DNA from: Dillenia suffruticosa
Lineage: Eukaryota; Streptophyta; Magnoliopsida; Dilleniales; Dilleniaceae
Length of the DNA: 64,000 nt
NCBI GenBank assembly: GCA_033439265.1
Contig: JAVTVX010000013.1
Coordinates: 5,048,501 to 5,112,500, forward strand
Direction: 5' to 3'
Part shown: positions 46,853 to 59,133 of the stretch, piece after piece
Layout of the letters: each line of letters opens with the position of its first letter
Numbering within the stretch: position 1 is the stretch's first letter
Made by a program: the position numbers and the translations under genes
The notes under the pieces: generated by a model
What the model saw: only the letters and a program-made list of their open reading frames with translations
What the model was told of the DNA's origin: nothing
Database searches by the model: none

Positions 46853-49800
46853 TAAAATTTTAAAAGTCTCTTTTTTTCCCCTAAACTTTTCTCTGTACCA
46901 AAATCATCTATGATTAAATTTTTGCTATGTGAGATTAAGCCATTTCAGTACACATATTGCAGCTCGAGGAGGGAAGATGATGAATAGCGGCAACCGACGT
47001 GGAGTGGCCTGACCAGAGAGGGAGAGAGAGAGAGAGGGATGGAAAAAAGATTGTCATATTCTATGTATGTGATCGAAACATGTTTGGAAAATGCTAAAAA
47101 TAATTCATGTTCTTATTTATGTCTAGACTATCAATTTCTTTCATTTTGTGAAAGCCCTTTTTTGGTTCTTTTTTAAAGGTACCATTCTTTAAAATTTTAT
47201 TTTATTCCAATCTAAATATTCAAAAGAAACAAGAAATTTCAAAAGGTGAATCATTTATCAGAAAAAAAAAAATTAAAAGAATAGTTGTAAGGGGATCCTT
47301 TTTACATTTAAGAGTATAAATAAATAAATAAGTATACATTTTGTCATCAGTGGGCACCCTTTCGCATATTTGTCGCCAGAAGAGACTTTGAATGTGTAAA
47401 GCCTATGAAAATTTTGACAAAGGACTATCGAGAGATCAATTATTTTAAAGCTTGTAAAGCTCTTGCTTTATGCAGATTTCACTCCGCTAATTACTTCCAA
47501 GTTCCAACAACTGCGACTACATGCACGTCTAAATAGGTAATGAATTTCTTTACATATCTATATAAAGAAAGAACACCGATATTTTTTGGATTGAGTGGTT
47601 GAACACTCTATCTCTTAATTCGAGATCTTTAATTCGAATCTCGAGAATGACGAAAAAATATTTAAGAGAAGATTTGAGAAAATCAACTCTTAAAATATGA
47701 CTCATAATATTCAAATCGGTAGGTAAAATCCGAATATTAATGATAAAAATCAAAAAATACGTATATAAAGAAAGAAAGTAATTCTTTTTAAATAGGAAAT
47801 TTATGTATAAATATTTCCTTTTATCTTATAAAAAAATTGGTTATGTTCATATTGTATGATTGCTCATGTTTGCCTTCACGTTCATGTAACGAAAAGATAA
47901 AACGGGATCGATACTTGTTAATATAAGTGAAATGAGTATTTTTATTTTTTAACTAGGTCGAGAGTTCGATTCCCCTTAGAAACGAAAAAAATAATAGTGG
48001 GAGACCTGTCTTCACAAAGTGGCCCTACAGCTATCGATCCAGATTAGTCAGAACAAAATTTCGAATATTGAGTGGTGATCAAATCAAGATACCAAAAAAA
48101 AAAGATAAAAAGGGAAAACTATATCTATGAGATATTGAAAATGGGTTGTCCAAGAATATAGCTTAATGGTCATAACTTTTCTCTTTTAACTCGATAATCT
48201 TGGATTCAAATCGTGATATAACAAAAAAAATATTAAAAATGGGTTCTAGTTTTGTCTCAATAATTGCGGATGCAGGCCTCCCCGTACATGAATTTTCCGG
48301 GAACAATAGTGTGATGGTCTGTTTTCCGCAGGTTGAAAAGCAAAACTTAAGAACTGTAACAAAAAAATATAAATTTAATGATAAAATATTAAATTCTTTT
48401 AATTAAAATTTTAAATTTGAGTTTTAAAAACGACAAAACAGACGTCGAGAAAATCACCTTTAAATTTGGTTTCATATCTATTCAACCAAAAGTACAAGTT
48501 AGTGGACATGATGCTAAGTGTAGCTAGACACCTATGAATCCAAAAATATATCAGTTAATTAAATCCATAGATCTTTTGACTATGCAAAGAATCGAGTGGT
48601 ACATAATAAATTTTAGTCTACACTCAATAAATACAAACACATATTAATCAACTGAGATAGACAAATGTACGATACAATAGTCGACTAACATATCAAAATA
48701 GTCAACTAGCCGTATTTGGATTCAGACACATACGACACATATAGAGTATACTCAGTCAATTAAGTTTAGTTTTTAGTCGACTAATCACTTGCAAAAAAGA
48801 CTAATAGTCAACTAAGTAAAATAAGTTGTCATACCACATAAACAAAATTTAAAATTCAAATTTAATAGTCAACAAGACGTAAATATTAGTCGACATCATG
48901 CCACTAACGTTCACTTTTACAGAAAAGCTAGTGGATGGTTGAAGCATTTACTAATCATCAACTGCCAACGTTCCAAAACTCACCAACCACAATGACTCTT
49001 TAGATGATTGGAGTAAATAAGCATATAAAAGAGAGTATTAGATCTATGAAAAATATAAAACTAAGAAATGGAAAAACAAATGCACAACTGTTAAATTGAA
49101 TACTCTATTTTTATTTCGTTTTCATTTTTTCTGCAAAATCTCTTGTCAGCTTCAATTTAATTTTATCTGAGAGTTATAGTCTTATTCTTTATAACACTTA
49201 TTTTTCTCCTATACCAAAAGTTCAATAACAAGAAAAGAGTTTTTTGGTCTAGGTTTTAGAAAGAGAAACAATTTGTGAGAGGTTGGATTAGTGTTTTAAA
49301 GAAAAACATCGTAAAGATTTAACTTGTACCTAGAAATAAATTTGTTGTACCATTTGAGTTACAAATAGTGAAAATCCAAATAGAGTCTAAATATAGATTT
49401 ACATCGGGATTTGAAAGAACCACTATGAAAATCTGATGTGCTTTGTTTTATCTCCTTTTATACTCTCTCCTCTATTCAAACTCCATCTTACTTCAATCTC
49501 AAAAATTGAGAAACATCTAAATTATTAAAAAATTATCATATAACCTATTCACCTCTCTTGTATTTCATAATATACTTTTCAAATTTATTTCTAAAATGAA
49601 TGAAGTATAAAATGACTTGTTTAGGAAATAAACATCTCAATCAACTCGACCAGCTCTTTTGCAAACCTTTTGACAACATATTTTTGTATTTCTCCTCTTT
49701 TCCTTTTTAAGGTTTCGTTTTCTTTGAAAATCACTTAAGTTCATAAACACTTGATTCCATTTTTTTTTACGTACTTGACCATCGGTATCCGACTCATCTG

Positions 49801-50439
49801 ATTAATCTGATTTGAATATTATTAAACTTAATTTAGAAACAGAGTCTCATAATATGTATTTTTTTATTCCTAATATTCAAATTCAAGTCTTAATTAAGAA
49901 AATTTAGTACTTTACTACTAAATTCACAAAATATCGGTGAATTCCGATTGTTGTTGCAATTAGTAGTTTACTTCCCATTTAACGGCAAACAATGTTTGAA
50001 TAACTAATGCTTCTGAAATTCTGGAGTGTTCGTTTCTGCATATTGACATTGACTTGATTGTTTGGTAATAGGGGTTTCTCCTTCCTTGTAGACGGAGTGT
50101 TGACACACTCTTTCCTAACTCCAAGACCTAGTACATTAAGTTTTTGGACCAGCCAAGCTTTCACAAAAATGTGTTTATTTTTCAGCTCTCTCTCTCTCTC
50201 ATGGAGAGTACATATTCACTGCTACATGTCTGTGTATACCCTATTTCACTTGAACTTGCACTAGGAAGACAAGGTCAAGGTCAGTCTACCCTTGCTATCC
50301 CAATTCCCAGGTTCAGCAATCAACAAGAGCTAGTTCTTCGACAAATCTGTCTTTATCTTCCGCATGTAAACTCCAACTCTAGTTTCTAATGAATGCATTT
50401 CCCTTTTCACCGGAGAGAGAGAGAGAGACGTTTCAAAAC
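46853..50439. other. Long AT-rich intergenic region with repeat relics
   Basis: No gene is recognised. GA tract at about 47022-47037. Possible tRNA-derived relics lie near 47590-47680 (GAGTGGTTGAACAC then AATTCGAATCTC) and 48150-48225 (TAGCTTAATGG then GGATTCAAATC). The stretch 48650-48910 repeats AGTCGACTAA or AGTCAACTAA motifs at least six times, as in some LTR or satellite-like DNA. 50190-50290 is a diverged copy of the region upstream of the LOB gene. Confidence 0.5.
48150..48225 (+). repeat. Possible SINE or decayed tRNA-like sequence
   Basis: TAGCTTAATGG resembles an A box and GGATTCAAATC a B box about 40 bp later. No acceptor stem can be formed, so it is not called as a tRNA gene. Confidence 0.3.
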
Positions 50440-50504
50440 CAGCTCACTTTTCAAAAATGCCTCATAGAGTTGCCTCTAAATAAAGAAGGAAAATGGAGAA
50501 AAAA

Positions 50505-50960
50505 AAATGTGAGAACTTAGAAACCGCTTAATTGGTGAAGTACTAATCAAGAATAACTTACCCACGTTAGCTAATTGGTGAAAAAATAAAGGTTGTATGC
50601 ACAAGAAGTACTAATCAAGAATAAGTTACCAACGTTAGCTAATTTAGCTAGTAAAAAGCACTTGAGGTGGTATTAAGGTGTATGACTGCATTTCGTGCAA
50701 ATTGAATTAAGGATCAGGTGCTGGAATGCAGTGAATATTTTCTCAAAAATGTGAATGAACAAACAAGAAATGTGAGAACTTAAAAACCGCTAAATTGGTG
50801 AAGTACTAATTAAGAAAAACTTACCCTAATCAAAGAATAACTTACCCACGTTAGCTAATTTAGCTAGCAAAAACACTTGAGGTGGTATTAAGATGTACGA
50901 CTGCATTTCGTGTAAATTGAATTAAGGGTCACGTGCTGCAATGCAGTGAATATTTTCTAG
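50505..50960. repeat. Imperfect tandem duplication (about 260 bp) in copy A
   Basis: 50505-50745 and 50768-50960 share GAAATGTGAGAACTTA at one end, GTTAGCTAATTTAGCTAG in the middle and GCAGTGAATATTTTCT at the end. Copy B has one related stretch near 57430-57500, so the duplication arose in copy A. Confidence 0.7.
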
Positions 50961-51764
50961 ATTCAAAAATGTGAATGAACAAACAAGTGGTACTTACTTT
51001 AGCAACCGCAAAACCAATACTTTTGTCATTTTCAGGTAGGATGGGAACCTCATACCGTTGCTTGAATCTGGAACAATCTAAGTGTCAGAAAGCAAGACGA
51101 TCAACAAAAAAGAAAGCGAAGTGAGAAGGTTACTCATTCTTGTCACCCAACAAGTCAAGGCAACAAAAGTTGAACATGGCCCAAAGGTCCTAAAATCCTA
51201 AAAGGTAGGGAAACAAAATATTTAACAATAAGCGTTTAAAGCTTATCTCAAAATATCTACAATACAAATATAACTGAAGCAAGCTAGTAGAAATGAGAGA
51301 AAAAAACCAAATAAAATAAGTGAATAAAGGATTTAAGATTACCTTAAAATTGTAATGTAAGGGAGTATCACTCATAACGATGTGGTGAGCACTTGATATC
51401 TCAAGCAGACATAATGAAACACTGAACAGAGTAGATGTCACTACAATAGTTAAATCAACAAATTATCTCTTGGATAACCTCAGACCAAGATGGACTATCT
51501 ATCTACATAATGGAATAATTATTTTCTTCCCTAAAAAACCCAATAAATGCCAGCCTAACAAGTGCTAGCAAGCACCAAAGAGAGCTGATTATCTGAAGGT
51601 AGGTGATTTCGTTAGATAATATGCTCATACAATCCGAATTGTTGGTGACGACTCGGGGTTTCAAGAAACCATGCACACTTACACCACAACAGCTGTGGGG
51701 ATCTAGAGTAAGCGTAATAAAACCCTCATTTTTGCTTGCAATCTTGGTCGATCATCATCGTGGG

Positions 51765-52582
51765 CCTGTATATATCAATATTTGATAATCATTTCAGGAT
51801 CAGTCCTATCAAACCAATAACTATGACCAAGAGATGGAGGGTTACAGTATTTACCATCAGACTTATCCTAGGTTTTCTTCATTTGTAAGTGGTTAAGACA
51901 TCGGCTCATGACAGACACTAGATCCTCAAACAACATCAAGAAAGAGAAAGCGGAAACATCCATTGAGAAAGACACTTGGTTCGGCAAAATGGACCCAATA
52001 ACTATAAAACAAGATTGAGGGAATATTGAGGGAAGGACTTATTTTATTTTTTTAACCTTTCCTCAGCCTTTGAAAGGTTTTCTTCATCTGAAAACAATGA
52101 AAAGATTAATGACAATAGACCCCTAAAACAATAAGAAAACTAGAGAGAGAGTGTGTGTGTGTGGAATCATTGATTATGAAAGAAAATTGGGGTTTGATGA
52201 ATCAGAAACCAATAATTACCAGAAATGGGATATTAACCTTCATGGTCAGTCTTTAATGTTTTTTGTTCATCTGTAAATAGTAAAGAGATCAGTCCACTAC
52301 AGCTAATAAAATCTTAAAGAATCGAATTAAGAGAGAGAGAGATTAATCCGAGAGAAAATTTAGGGTTTCAAACTAAAATCCAATAACCACATATTAGAGA
52401 GGTTTTGTTTTACTTTCCTGCTTATCTTTTTTATTTCTTCATCTGTAAATGGTTAAAAGTGATTATTCCAACACAGCCATTATAACGCAAGAAATCAGAG
52501 AAAATTGCGAACGTGACAGAGAAGCTTCCAGTTCAGAGTACTTTGACTGCTTTCCCTCATCTGTAATCATTCAACAGTAGAC

Positions 52583-52618
<36 letters not shown>

Positions 52619-53555
52619 ATTTTCCATTTTAAAAGAGGACGGGTGCATATTAGCCTCAAATACCAGTCTCTAAAAAGAGAGAGAGATGCTAATACCAGGG
52701 AGAGCATTGTGGGCTTGTATGTATCTATATGTGAACATCATTTTAGGTTAGTCCTATCAAACCAATAACTATGAACAAGAGATGAAGGGTTATATTATTT
52801 ACCTTCAGACTTATCCTTTCTAAGTTTTTCCACAAGTAGCTCAGAGGTCGGTTTATGACAGACACTAGATCCTCAAACCGCATCGAGAGAGAGAGAGAGG
52901 AAACATTCATTGAGAAAGACACGTGGTATGACAAAATGGAAACCAGTAACTATAAACAATATTGAGGGAGGGGCTTTTTTATTTTTATTTTTTTTACCTT
53001 CCTTCTCAGCCTTGAAGGGTTTTCTTCATCTGAAATAATTAAGAGATTAATCAATGCAAAGTATTAGAATCCTATAACAATAGGAAAACTAGAGAGGGAG
53101 AGAGAGAGGTTTGACGAACCAGAAATCAATAATTACAAGAAAGGGGATCTTAACCTTCATGGTCAGTCCTTTCATCTGTAAATAGTTAAGAGATTAGTCC
53201 ACCACAACTAGTAAAAACTTAAAGACTAGAATTAAACGAAAGAGAGATAGAGACAGAGAGAAATTAATCTGAAAAAGAAAATTTAGGGTTTCAAACCAAA
53301 AACTAAAAACCACAGAAAATTTAGGGTTTCCCTGACCTGTAATCATTCAACAGTAGATAAGAAAGAAAGACATTGAGAGCGAGCAAGCGACCGAACGAGA
53401 GAGAGAGAGATGTGTTAATACCAAGGAGAGGAGAATCAAAATCAGCGATTCCAGGAATCGGGGTAGATCATCTGCCTACAGAGTCGCCGTATTCCTTCGA
53501 TCTTCACCTTCGACGGCCTCGATTCCGCTGGAAAAATCATACAACAGTCAAATGT

Positions 53556-53587
<32 letters not shown>

Positions 53588-53620
53588 TAAAGAAAGTTTT
53601 AGATAGAGAAAGAGGAGTAC
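51765..53620 (-). repeat. Two tandem copies of a mini-exon module (third copy at 60828-61720)
   Basis: Module 1 (51765-52620) and module 2 (52708-53620) align along most of their length, and a third copy lies at 60828-61720 in pseudogene copy B. Shared anchors include GTCCTATCAAACCAATAACT, GACAGACACTAGATCCTCAA and AACCTTCATGGTCAGTC. Modules 2 and 3 are closer to each other than either is to module 1. Confidence 0.8.
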
Positions 53621-53707
53621 GATGACGAAACTGAAAACCGAAAGATCTTGGAGCAGACGATTGTGACGTTCATTCAAACTCAGAGGTTTCTTCTTGTCCT
53701 CTGTCAT

Positions 53708-54346
53708 TAGAGAGGGATGCTTCTTGGGTTCTTGGGGAGGGGAAGTAGCGTGGGGCTCGTTTGATTCAAACTCAGAGGTCTCTAAATCTTTTTTGTTTCC
53801 GCCTCAAAAGAAAGAGCCGTTGCTATTTTAAATTTTTTATTTCAATTTTTTTAATGCTTCTTAGAATTGAAATAGTCCTCTTAACTGAGGTTATGAACAG
53901 CAAAGTTTAGGAGATCCTCAGTTCCAAAGAAAATCCGGTAAAACTCTGTCTTGAAATCTCACAATCTGAAACAACGGCCTAATTGACTAATTAGAAAATA
54001 TCATACTCCGGTGAGAAAAAATTAAAACCTAAAGAGCAATTCAAATATATCATAAGATATTTGTAAACATCTAACACCTATTTGTAAAAATAAAAATAGT
54101 ATAAAATTATGGAGTAATCATAACGAGTTTAATAATCTAACAATAGAGAGCAAATAGATAGGTTTGCGTATAAAAGAAGAGGCCAAAGTTCTTAAAATAG
54201 TGACCTATTAGAGAGCTAGAAGAAGATAATTTATAAAACCCTTTCTACATGATTCAATTAGATTTACTCTTTTAAGAAGAGATAACTTGAGTAGGGATTT
54301 ACTAGCCATTGCATGTAGTAGAATATAAGTTATAGAATCAAGACGA
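53708..54346. other. Upstream region of SNF2 pseudogene copy A
   Basis: 53708-53830 matches 61827-61950 upstream of copy B, so the duplication includes leader DNA. The rest is AT-rich with nothing recognised. Confidence 0.5.
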
Positions 54347-56712
54347 ATGCCTTATCTTCAATTGAGGGACAATATCTTGGACCCTTTGTGTCAATCCAGC
54401 CACAATTGGTGGGAGTCTCATTATTAGCTGGTGAGTTTTCCTTGTTGGACGTCAAGCAACAGGTCCCTTCCAATCTGAAATTCTGGATCAAAGCTGAACC
54501 AACTAACCTGCCGTCATCAATTGTGGTCAAAGCTTAAAATGTTGAATATCACAAACACTGATAATGGGTATAAGGATACAAACTTCTTCACTTTCTAGAT
54601 CAGATATACATCAACAAATCATTCAAAAGGTGCAATGAAAATTGAGCCACCAAAGTGAAGAAGTCCCAAATGGGGAATGCATAAGTGAGAGAGGTTACCT
54701 TAAAAAAAGACAGCTATGGTCATGGATGCCGAAAGATCAGGAGCATATCATTAGTGGCAACAATGGCTAAAGGTTTTAGCCCAGTAGTGAGCGATAGAAG
54801 CTTTGGAGCAAAGTGGATGCCCTTTTGTTGAATGCGTTATGGGTCAAAATATATGAGGATGTATTGCCTAGGGCATTGCTCCACAGCCCTCACCTTCCAA
54901 ACCCCCCCCCCCAAAAAAAAAAAAAAAATTAATGCTTTTGTTGATTCATGAAGCGCATGCATCAAAGTTGACTTCCTTAAACGTTGCCATAGAGCAATGA
55001 TAGAAATGGCTTTCCACACAGCGGTCTTCTACCGAGAAAAGGCCGTGCCACTCTATAAATTCCAGCCACCATACCATGAGTTATCCACATCCTACAGGGA
55101 GGCGCTTCTTGGGAGCTGCAAATATTGCCCAGAATAAGTGAATCCCTTGCACCCAAGTCCTTCAAACTTTCGGAGCCCTGCCAAATCACCCAAATACACT
55201 ATCATTGCATCAAGGTGCCTTCACTTCACTTGTGCATCAATGGCCTTCTGTTGTCAATCTAGGGCACACTACTACTGGACAGGGATCTCAGCCTAGGCGT
55301 CATCACTGGTTTCTTGTGCTGCTGAGACTACCATGGTGTAGTTGAGACGGAGGCAGTTTGCAAGATTGTCAACATTGACTTGATCACAAGGCAAAGAACA
55401 TCATGCCCTAAATAGAGCATACCATGAGCGTTAGGTCCTTCCAAGTAGGCAGTTTACAAGATGGTCAACATTGACTTGATCACAAGGCAAAGAACATCAT
55501 GGGTCTAACACATCTTTCCCATCAAGAGAGGGTTGTGAGAACTATTTAAATTTCATCACAGGAAAGGTTTCAATTGAGTTGACTACTCAAAGCATAGACT
55601 CAACAAGAAAATTCCAACAACTGTCCAACTAACTACATGGTTTGCAAAGTTATTTGTGTCAGCAAATTAGTCAATGCACTTATATGGATTTTTGAGGATT
55701 TAGTACCAGGAAAAACCCTAGGTAGGGTGGGCCCACACCAAGAGAAAGCATTATGGACCAACATGCCCTAAATAGAGCAGACCCCCCCCCACCAGTGGAT
55801 GTGGGTGATGTGTGCATGTGTGTAATTTGAAGGGATGAAAAAGTGCATAGGAGAAATATAAGCTTAGTGCATAGATGATGTTGAGTCATTAGATCAAAGA
55901 CATGGGCTTGTGCTATGATAATTTGTAGACTTATCACATGCAATGCAACCGAGCAAAATCTAAACCATGACTCTATAATCAGGCGTTGTGAAATGCAAAA
56001 TGTATGGATATAAGATCAGCAAGAAGGACCTCTTCATCTCGATGTTGGGGTTCCAACCTGGAGAAATCTACGGTATGACAATCCACAGGTGCTCGAATTC
56101 CAGTTTTAGCCGATCAGTTTCAAATCCTAGCTGCTGCAAATTTTCAGTAAGTCCAAATGATGCAGATTCGCCGGCTCATCTAGCAGGCATAGAACCTAAG
56201 TCTTTCCACTCGTAAAGAATGACAGGCGGTGCATAAAAGTTCATCCAAAGAATGTGCATATACCTTCAACCTTATCATTCTTCCCCAGTAAAATATCTGT
56301 CACTATTGCCTCTCCGATAGAAAGATTTGGAAAGCTAAAATATAGGTAAGTACATAATTAAAGATAGTAGAAATTCATCAATAGCCTTTAAGAATAATCT
56401 GCATGAATCAATATTATGTAATGCTTAGAAATAGACTTGCCTTTGCACAATTTTTTTCATTTGCAGCACGTATTCCCTCTTATCAGTTTGAGCACGGACA
56501 TCTAGAAATGTTGAGAATACATTTCTGTAGATAACGCTGGACTCACCATTAATAAATCTGAAAGTTAGTTGAATATCAACCAAAGAAAATCTAAATTAGT
56601 TTACCAAAGCTTCCTGTCAGCAGCCTTTCCAATTTCACCACCAAGTGCATCCACTTCATGTACTAGCTGTGACTTGGCTGGTCCACCCACTGCTAGAGTA
56701 CAGCGCTGCATA
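54347..56712 (-). pseudogene. MnmG/GidA (organellar tRNA U34 modification) pseudogene fragments
   Basis: MnmG is the FAD protein that, with MnmE, modifies tRNA wobble uridine; plant versions are nuclear genes for organelles. Five exon-like blocks lie in correct order on the minus strand. They are 56712-56605 ([20 protein letters not shown]), 56530-56460 (RAQTDKREYVLQMKK), 56335-56262 (LSIGEAIVTDILLGKNDKVE), 56230-56020 (GESASFGLTENLQQLGFETD then VDFSRLEPQHRDEEV) and about 54510-54347 (ETPTNCGWIDTKGPRYCPSI). The gene is dead. Exons for the N-terminal FAD fold and the C-terminal half are missing. The fourth block has lost one A in the run after TDRL (near 56083), which shifts the frame, and has internal deletions. 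About 1.5 kb of unrelated sequence separates blocks four and five. Confidence 0.8.
55352..55501. repeat. Direct duplication (96-bp period) within the MnmG relic
   Basis: A 54-bp sequence beginning GGCAGTTTGCAAGATTGTCA recurs at 55448 (GGCAGTTTACAAGATGGTCA), each copy ending AAAGAACATCATG. CCCTAAATAGAGCA also recurs at 55405 and 55766. Confidence 0.75.
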
Positions 56713-57570
56713 GAAACTGTCCATACTTTTAGAGCATTCCAAAACATTGTTGTGTCTTCATGGACAAAAATATTAAGGATATGAATGTGCATGTACAGAG
56801 ATGAAAGTGAACACTGCATTTATTTCTATTCAAAAGTGATTCAACCTAAGACCAATCTTACTTGGGAAGCAATCAAAAACTAGAAACACAAATATCATCA
56901 GAAACAACAAATGTCCTACTCAAATCATAAGAATCAAAATGTCTCTTCTACCAGCTAGTTTGATGCACTCCAGTAGAAAATTATCAACATATTGAACCAA
57001 AGTGTAGGTGACTAATATAAATCCACACTAAAAAGCAGCACTTACATGCATTGTCAAAGAGTTGCAAGAAGTAAGGTTATCTCTACAGAAACAAGGGGAC
57101 ATTATCATAAATCTCCTGCAAGGCTACCATGCAAGACTACTTTTCTTCTGTGCAAGAATTGTACCGTTAGTGCAGCCAGGAGAGCCACCGAAAGCAGAAA
57201 AAACCAGTTCGCTTTTCAAAATTGCTTCATAAAGTTGTCTCTACAGAAACAAGGAAACGAGAGGAGAATGTGAGAACTTGAAACTGGAGATAAAGTGACT
57301 ACAGCAATAAAACCTGCTTACCTGGAAATGAGTCAATCTAAGCCATACAATAACCTCATTCTTTTTGTAGAGTCCAGAACTAGTTGAATCATTTTCATGA
57401 AGTAACCAGCCTTGGTTAATTTAGCTAGTAAAAAAATTTGAGGTATCAAAATGTACAACCACATTTTGGATAAAATGAATTATCATGTGCTGCCACGCAC
57501 AGAACATTTTCCTGATTCAAAAATGTGAATGAACAAACAAGTGGTACTTGCCTTAGCAACCCCAGAATGT

Positions 57571-57649
57571 ATTTTCTTTTTCCTGTCTGTGGCACTTTAG
57601 TCAAACCTATTTTCTTTTTCCCGTCTGTGGCACTTTCGTCGTTTCCATA
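57571..57649 (-). repeat. 39-bp tandem duplication inside a copy B exon
   Basis: TTTTCTTTTTCCTGTCTGTG and TTTTCTTTTTCCCGTCTGTG, each followed by GCACTTT, stand side by side inside the exon encoding GNDESATDGKKKIG. The duplication is absent from copy A. Confidence 0.7.
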
Positions 57650-58315
57650 CTGGATGAGAAGCTCATTACGTTGCTTGAATCTCCAACAACCTCAAGTATT
57701 AGACAACAAGAAGACCACTGGTACCACTGGTGAGATAATTACCCATTCTTGTCACCCAATATGTCAGCGCAACAAAAGTTGGACAGGGACCAAAGTTCCT
57801 AATCAGAAGGCAAGGAAACAAAATAATAAACGACATGCATTTAATGTTTATTTCAGAACATCTACATCTACAATACAAATTTAACTGAAGCATTATGGTA
57901 GAAATGAGAGAAGAATACCTAATAAAAAAAGAAAAGAAAGGATTTAAGATTACCTTAAGATCGTTTTGCAAGGGTGTGCCACTTACAATGATTTGAGATC
58001 TCAAGCAGATTTTTGGCACTCTATGTAACAGGGTTCTTTGTCTGATGTCCCTAACACGGTGAAACCAACAAACTACCAATCTTAGATAAGCTCTGACTAA
58101 GATGGACTATATATACTTGATGGAATAATTCTTCCCTACCAATAAAATGCCAGCTTAACAAGAGCTAGCAAGAACCAAAGAGAGCTGATTATCTGAAGGC
58201 AAGTGATTTCACTGGAGAATATGCTCAAACAATTTGAATAGTCAGCAAAGACTCAGGTTTCATGTAACCATGCATAGTCACACAACAGCAGCCATGGGAA
58301 TCCACAATTTTCTTG

Positions 58316-59133
58316 TACACCTAAGAATACTCCAACAGTTGTCCTCTATGGAAGTGGAATTGTCGTGTAAGTATTTGGAAATAATACAATTCTCAAGCAT
58401 CAAAATCAACCTTAAAGCACCAAGACTAATACAAGAATGACAGCAGGTATTTATAAATAGAAAAAATAAAAAGGAGCAAAAGCTCATTTTGACGCAAAAT
58501 TGGTCCTACCTTATCCGGTATCATATAATCCCAAATAACGATATCTTTGGTACTCACTTCATGAAAATAGTAAACCCCACACAAAGATTTTGAACTGTTC
58601 CAACAGTCGTCCTCTTATGCAAGGGGAATTGTCATGTAAATATTTGGAAATAATGCAATTCTCAAGCATCAAAATCAAGTCTACAGCACCAAGAATAATA
58701 CAAGAATAACAGTAGGTATTTATAAATAGAAAAAGTAAAAAAGGAGCAACATAAGCTCATTTTGAGGAAAGATTGGTCCTACCTTATCTATTATCATATA
58801 ATCACAAACAACGATATCTTCCATAGTCACTTCACGAAAATAGTAATACCCACGCAAAGATTTTGAACTGTTCCAACAGTTGTCCTCTATGGAAGGGGAA
58901 TTGTCGTGTAAATATTTGGAATAATGCAAGACATCAAAATCACGTTTAAAGCACCAAATATAATACAAGAATGACAACAGGTATTTATAAATAGAAAAAA
59001 TAAAAAGGAGCCGGATAAGCTCATTTTGAGGCAAAATTGGTCCTACCTTCTCTAGTATCACATAATCCCAAGTATATCTTCGGTACTCACTTCAAGAAAA
59101 TAGTAATCCCCACACAGAGATTTTGAACTGTTC
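58316..59133 (-). repeat. Tandem amplification of one SNF2 exon-intron unit (about 270 bp, about 3 copies)
   Basis: The anchor TTGGTCCTACCTT recurs at about 58500, 58773 and 59037 (periods 273 and 264). Each unit carries the exon piece equivalent to SSKSLCGDYYFLEV plus intron with TATTTATAAATAGAAAAA. A partial fourth unit begins at about 58316. The units differ by small indels and substitutions, so the expansion is not very recent. Confidence 0.85.

Larger units (their letters stand above)
50440..53707 (-). pseudogene. CHR24: SNF2-family (CHR24/ERCC6-like) pseudogene, copy A
   Basis: CHR24-type proteins are SNF2 ATPases related to ERCC6-like remodellers. Reading 5' to 3' on the minus strand, the first exon is intact (53707-53639, MTEDKKKPLSLNERHN then RLLQDLS). 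After a short intron comes SRPSKVKIEGIRRLCR (about 53540-53480), a run of 33-nt mini-exons (51.8-53.4 kb), an exon with LLEISSAHHIVMSDTPLHYN (about 51400-51345, equivalent to the SNF2 motif III block xIxxSGTPxQN), the FKQRYE block (about 51080-51000) and RQLYEAFLKSELVL (about 50480-50440). The ATP-binding core exons present in copy B are absent, motif III is altered, and the end is truncated. It is therefore not a working ATPase gene. GA tracts flank the first exon. Confidence 0.75.

Noticed and set aside
58316-59133. A CRISPR-like or satellite array
   Set aside because: The repeat is a 264-273-bp exon-intron unit of a SNF2 gene; there are no short repeats with unique spacers, and this is plant nuclear DNA.
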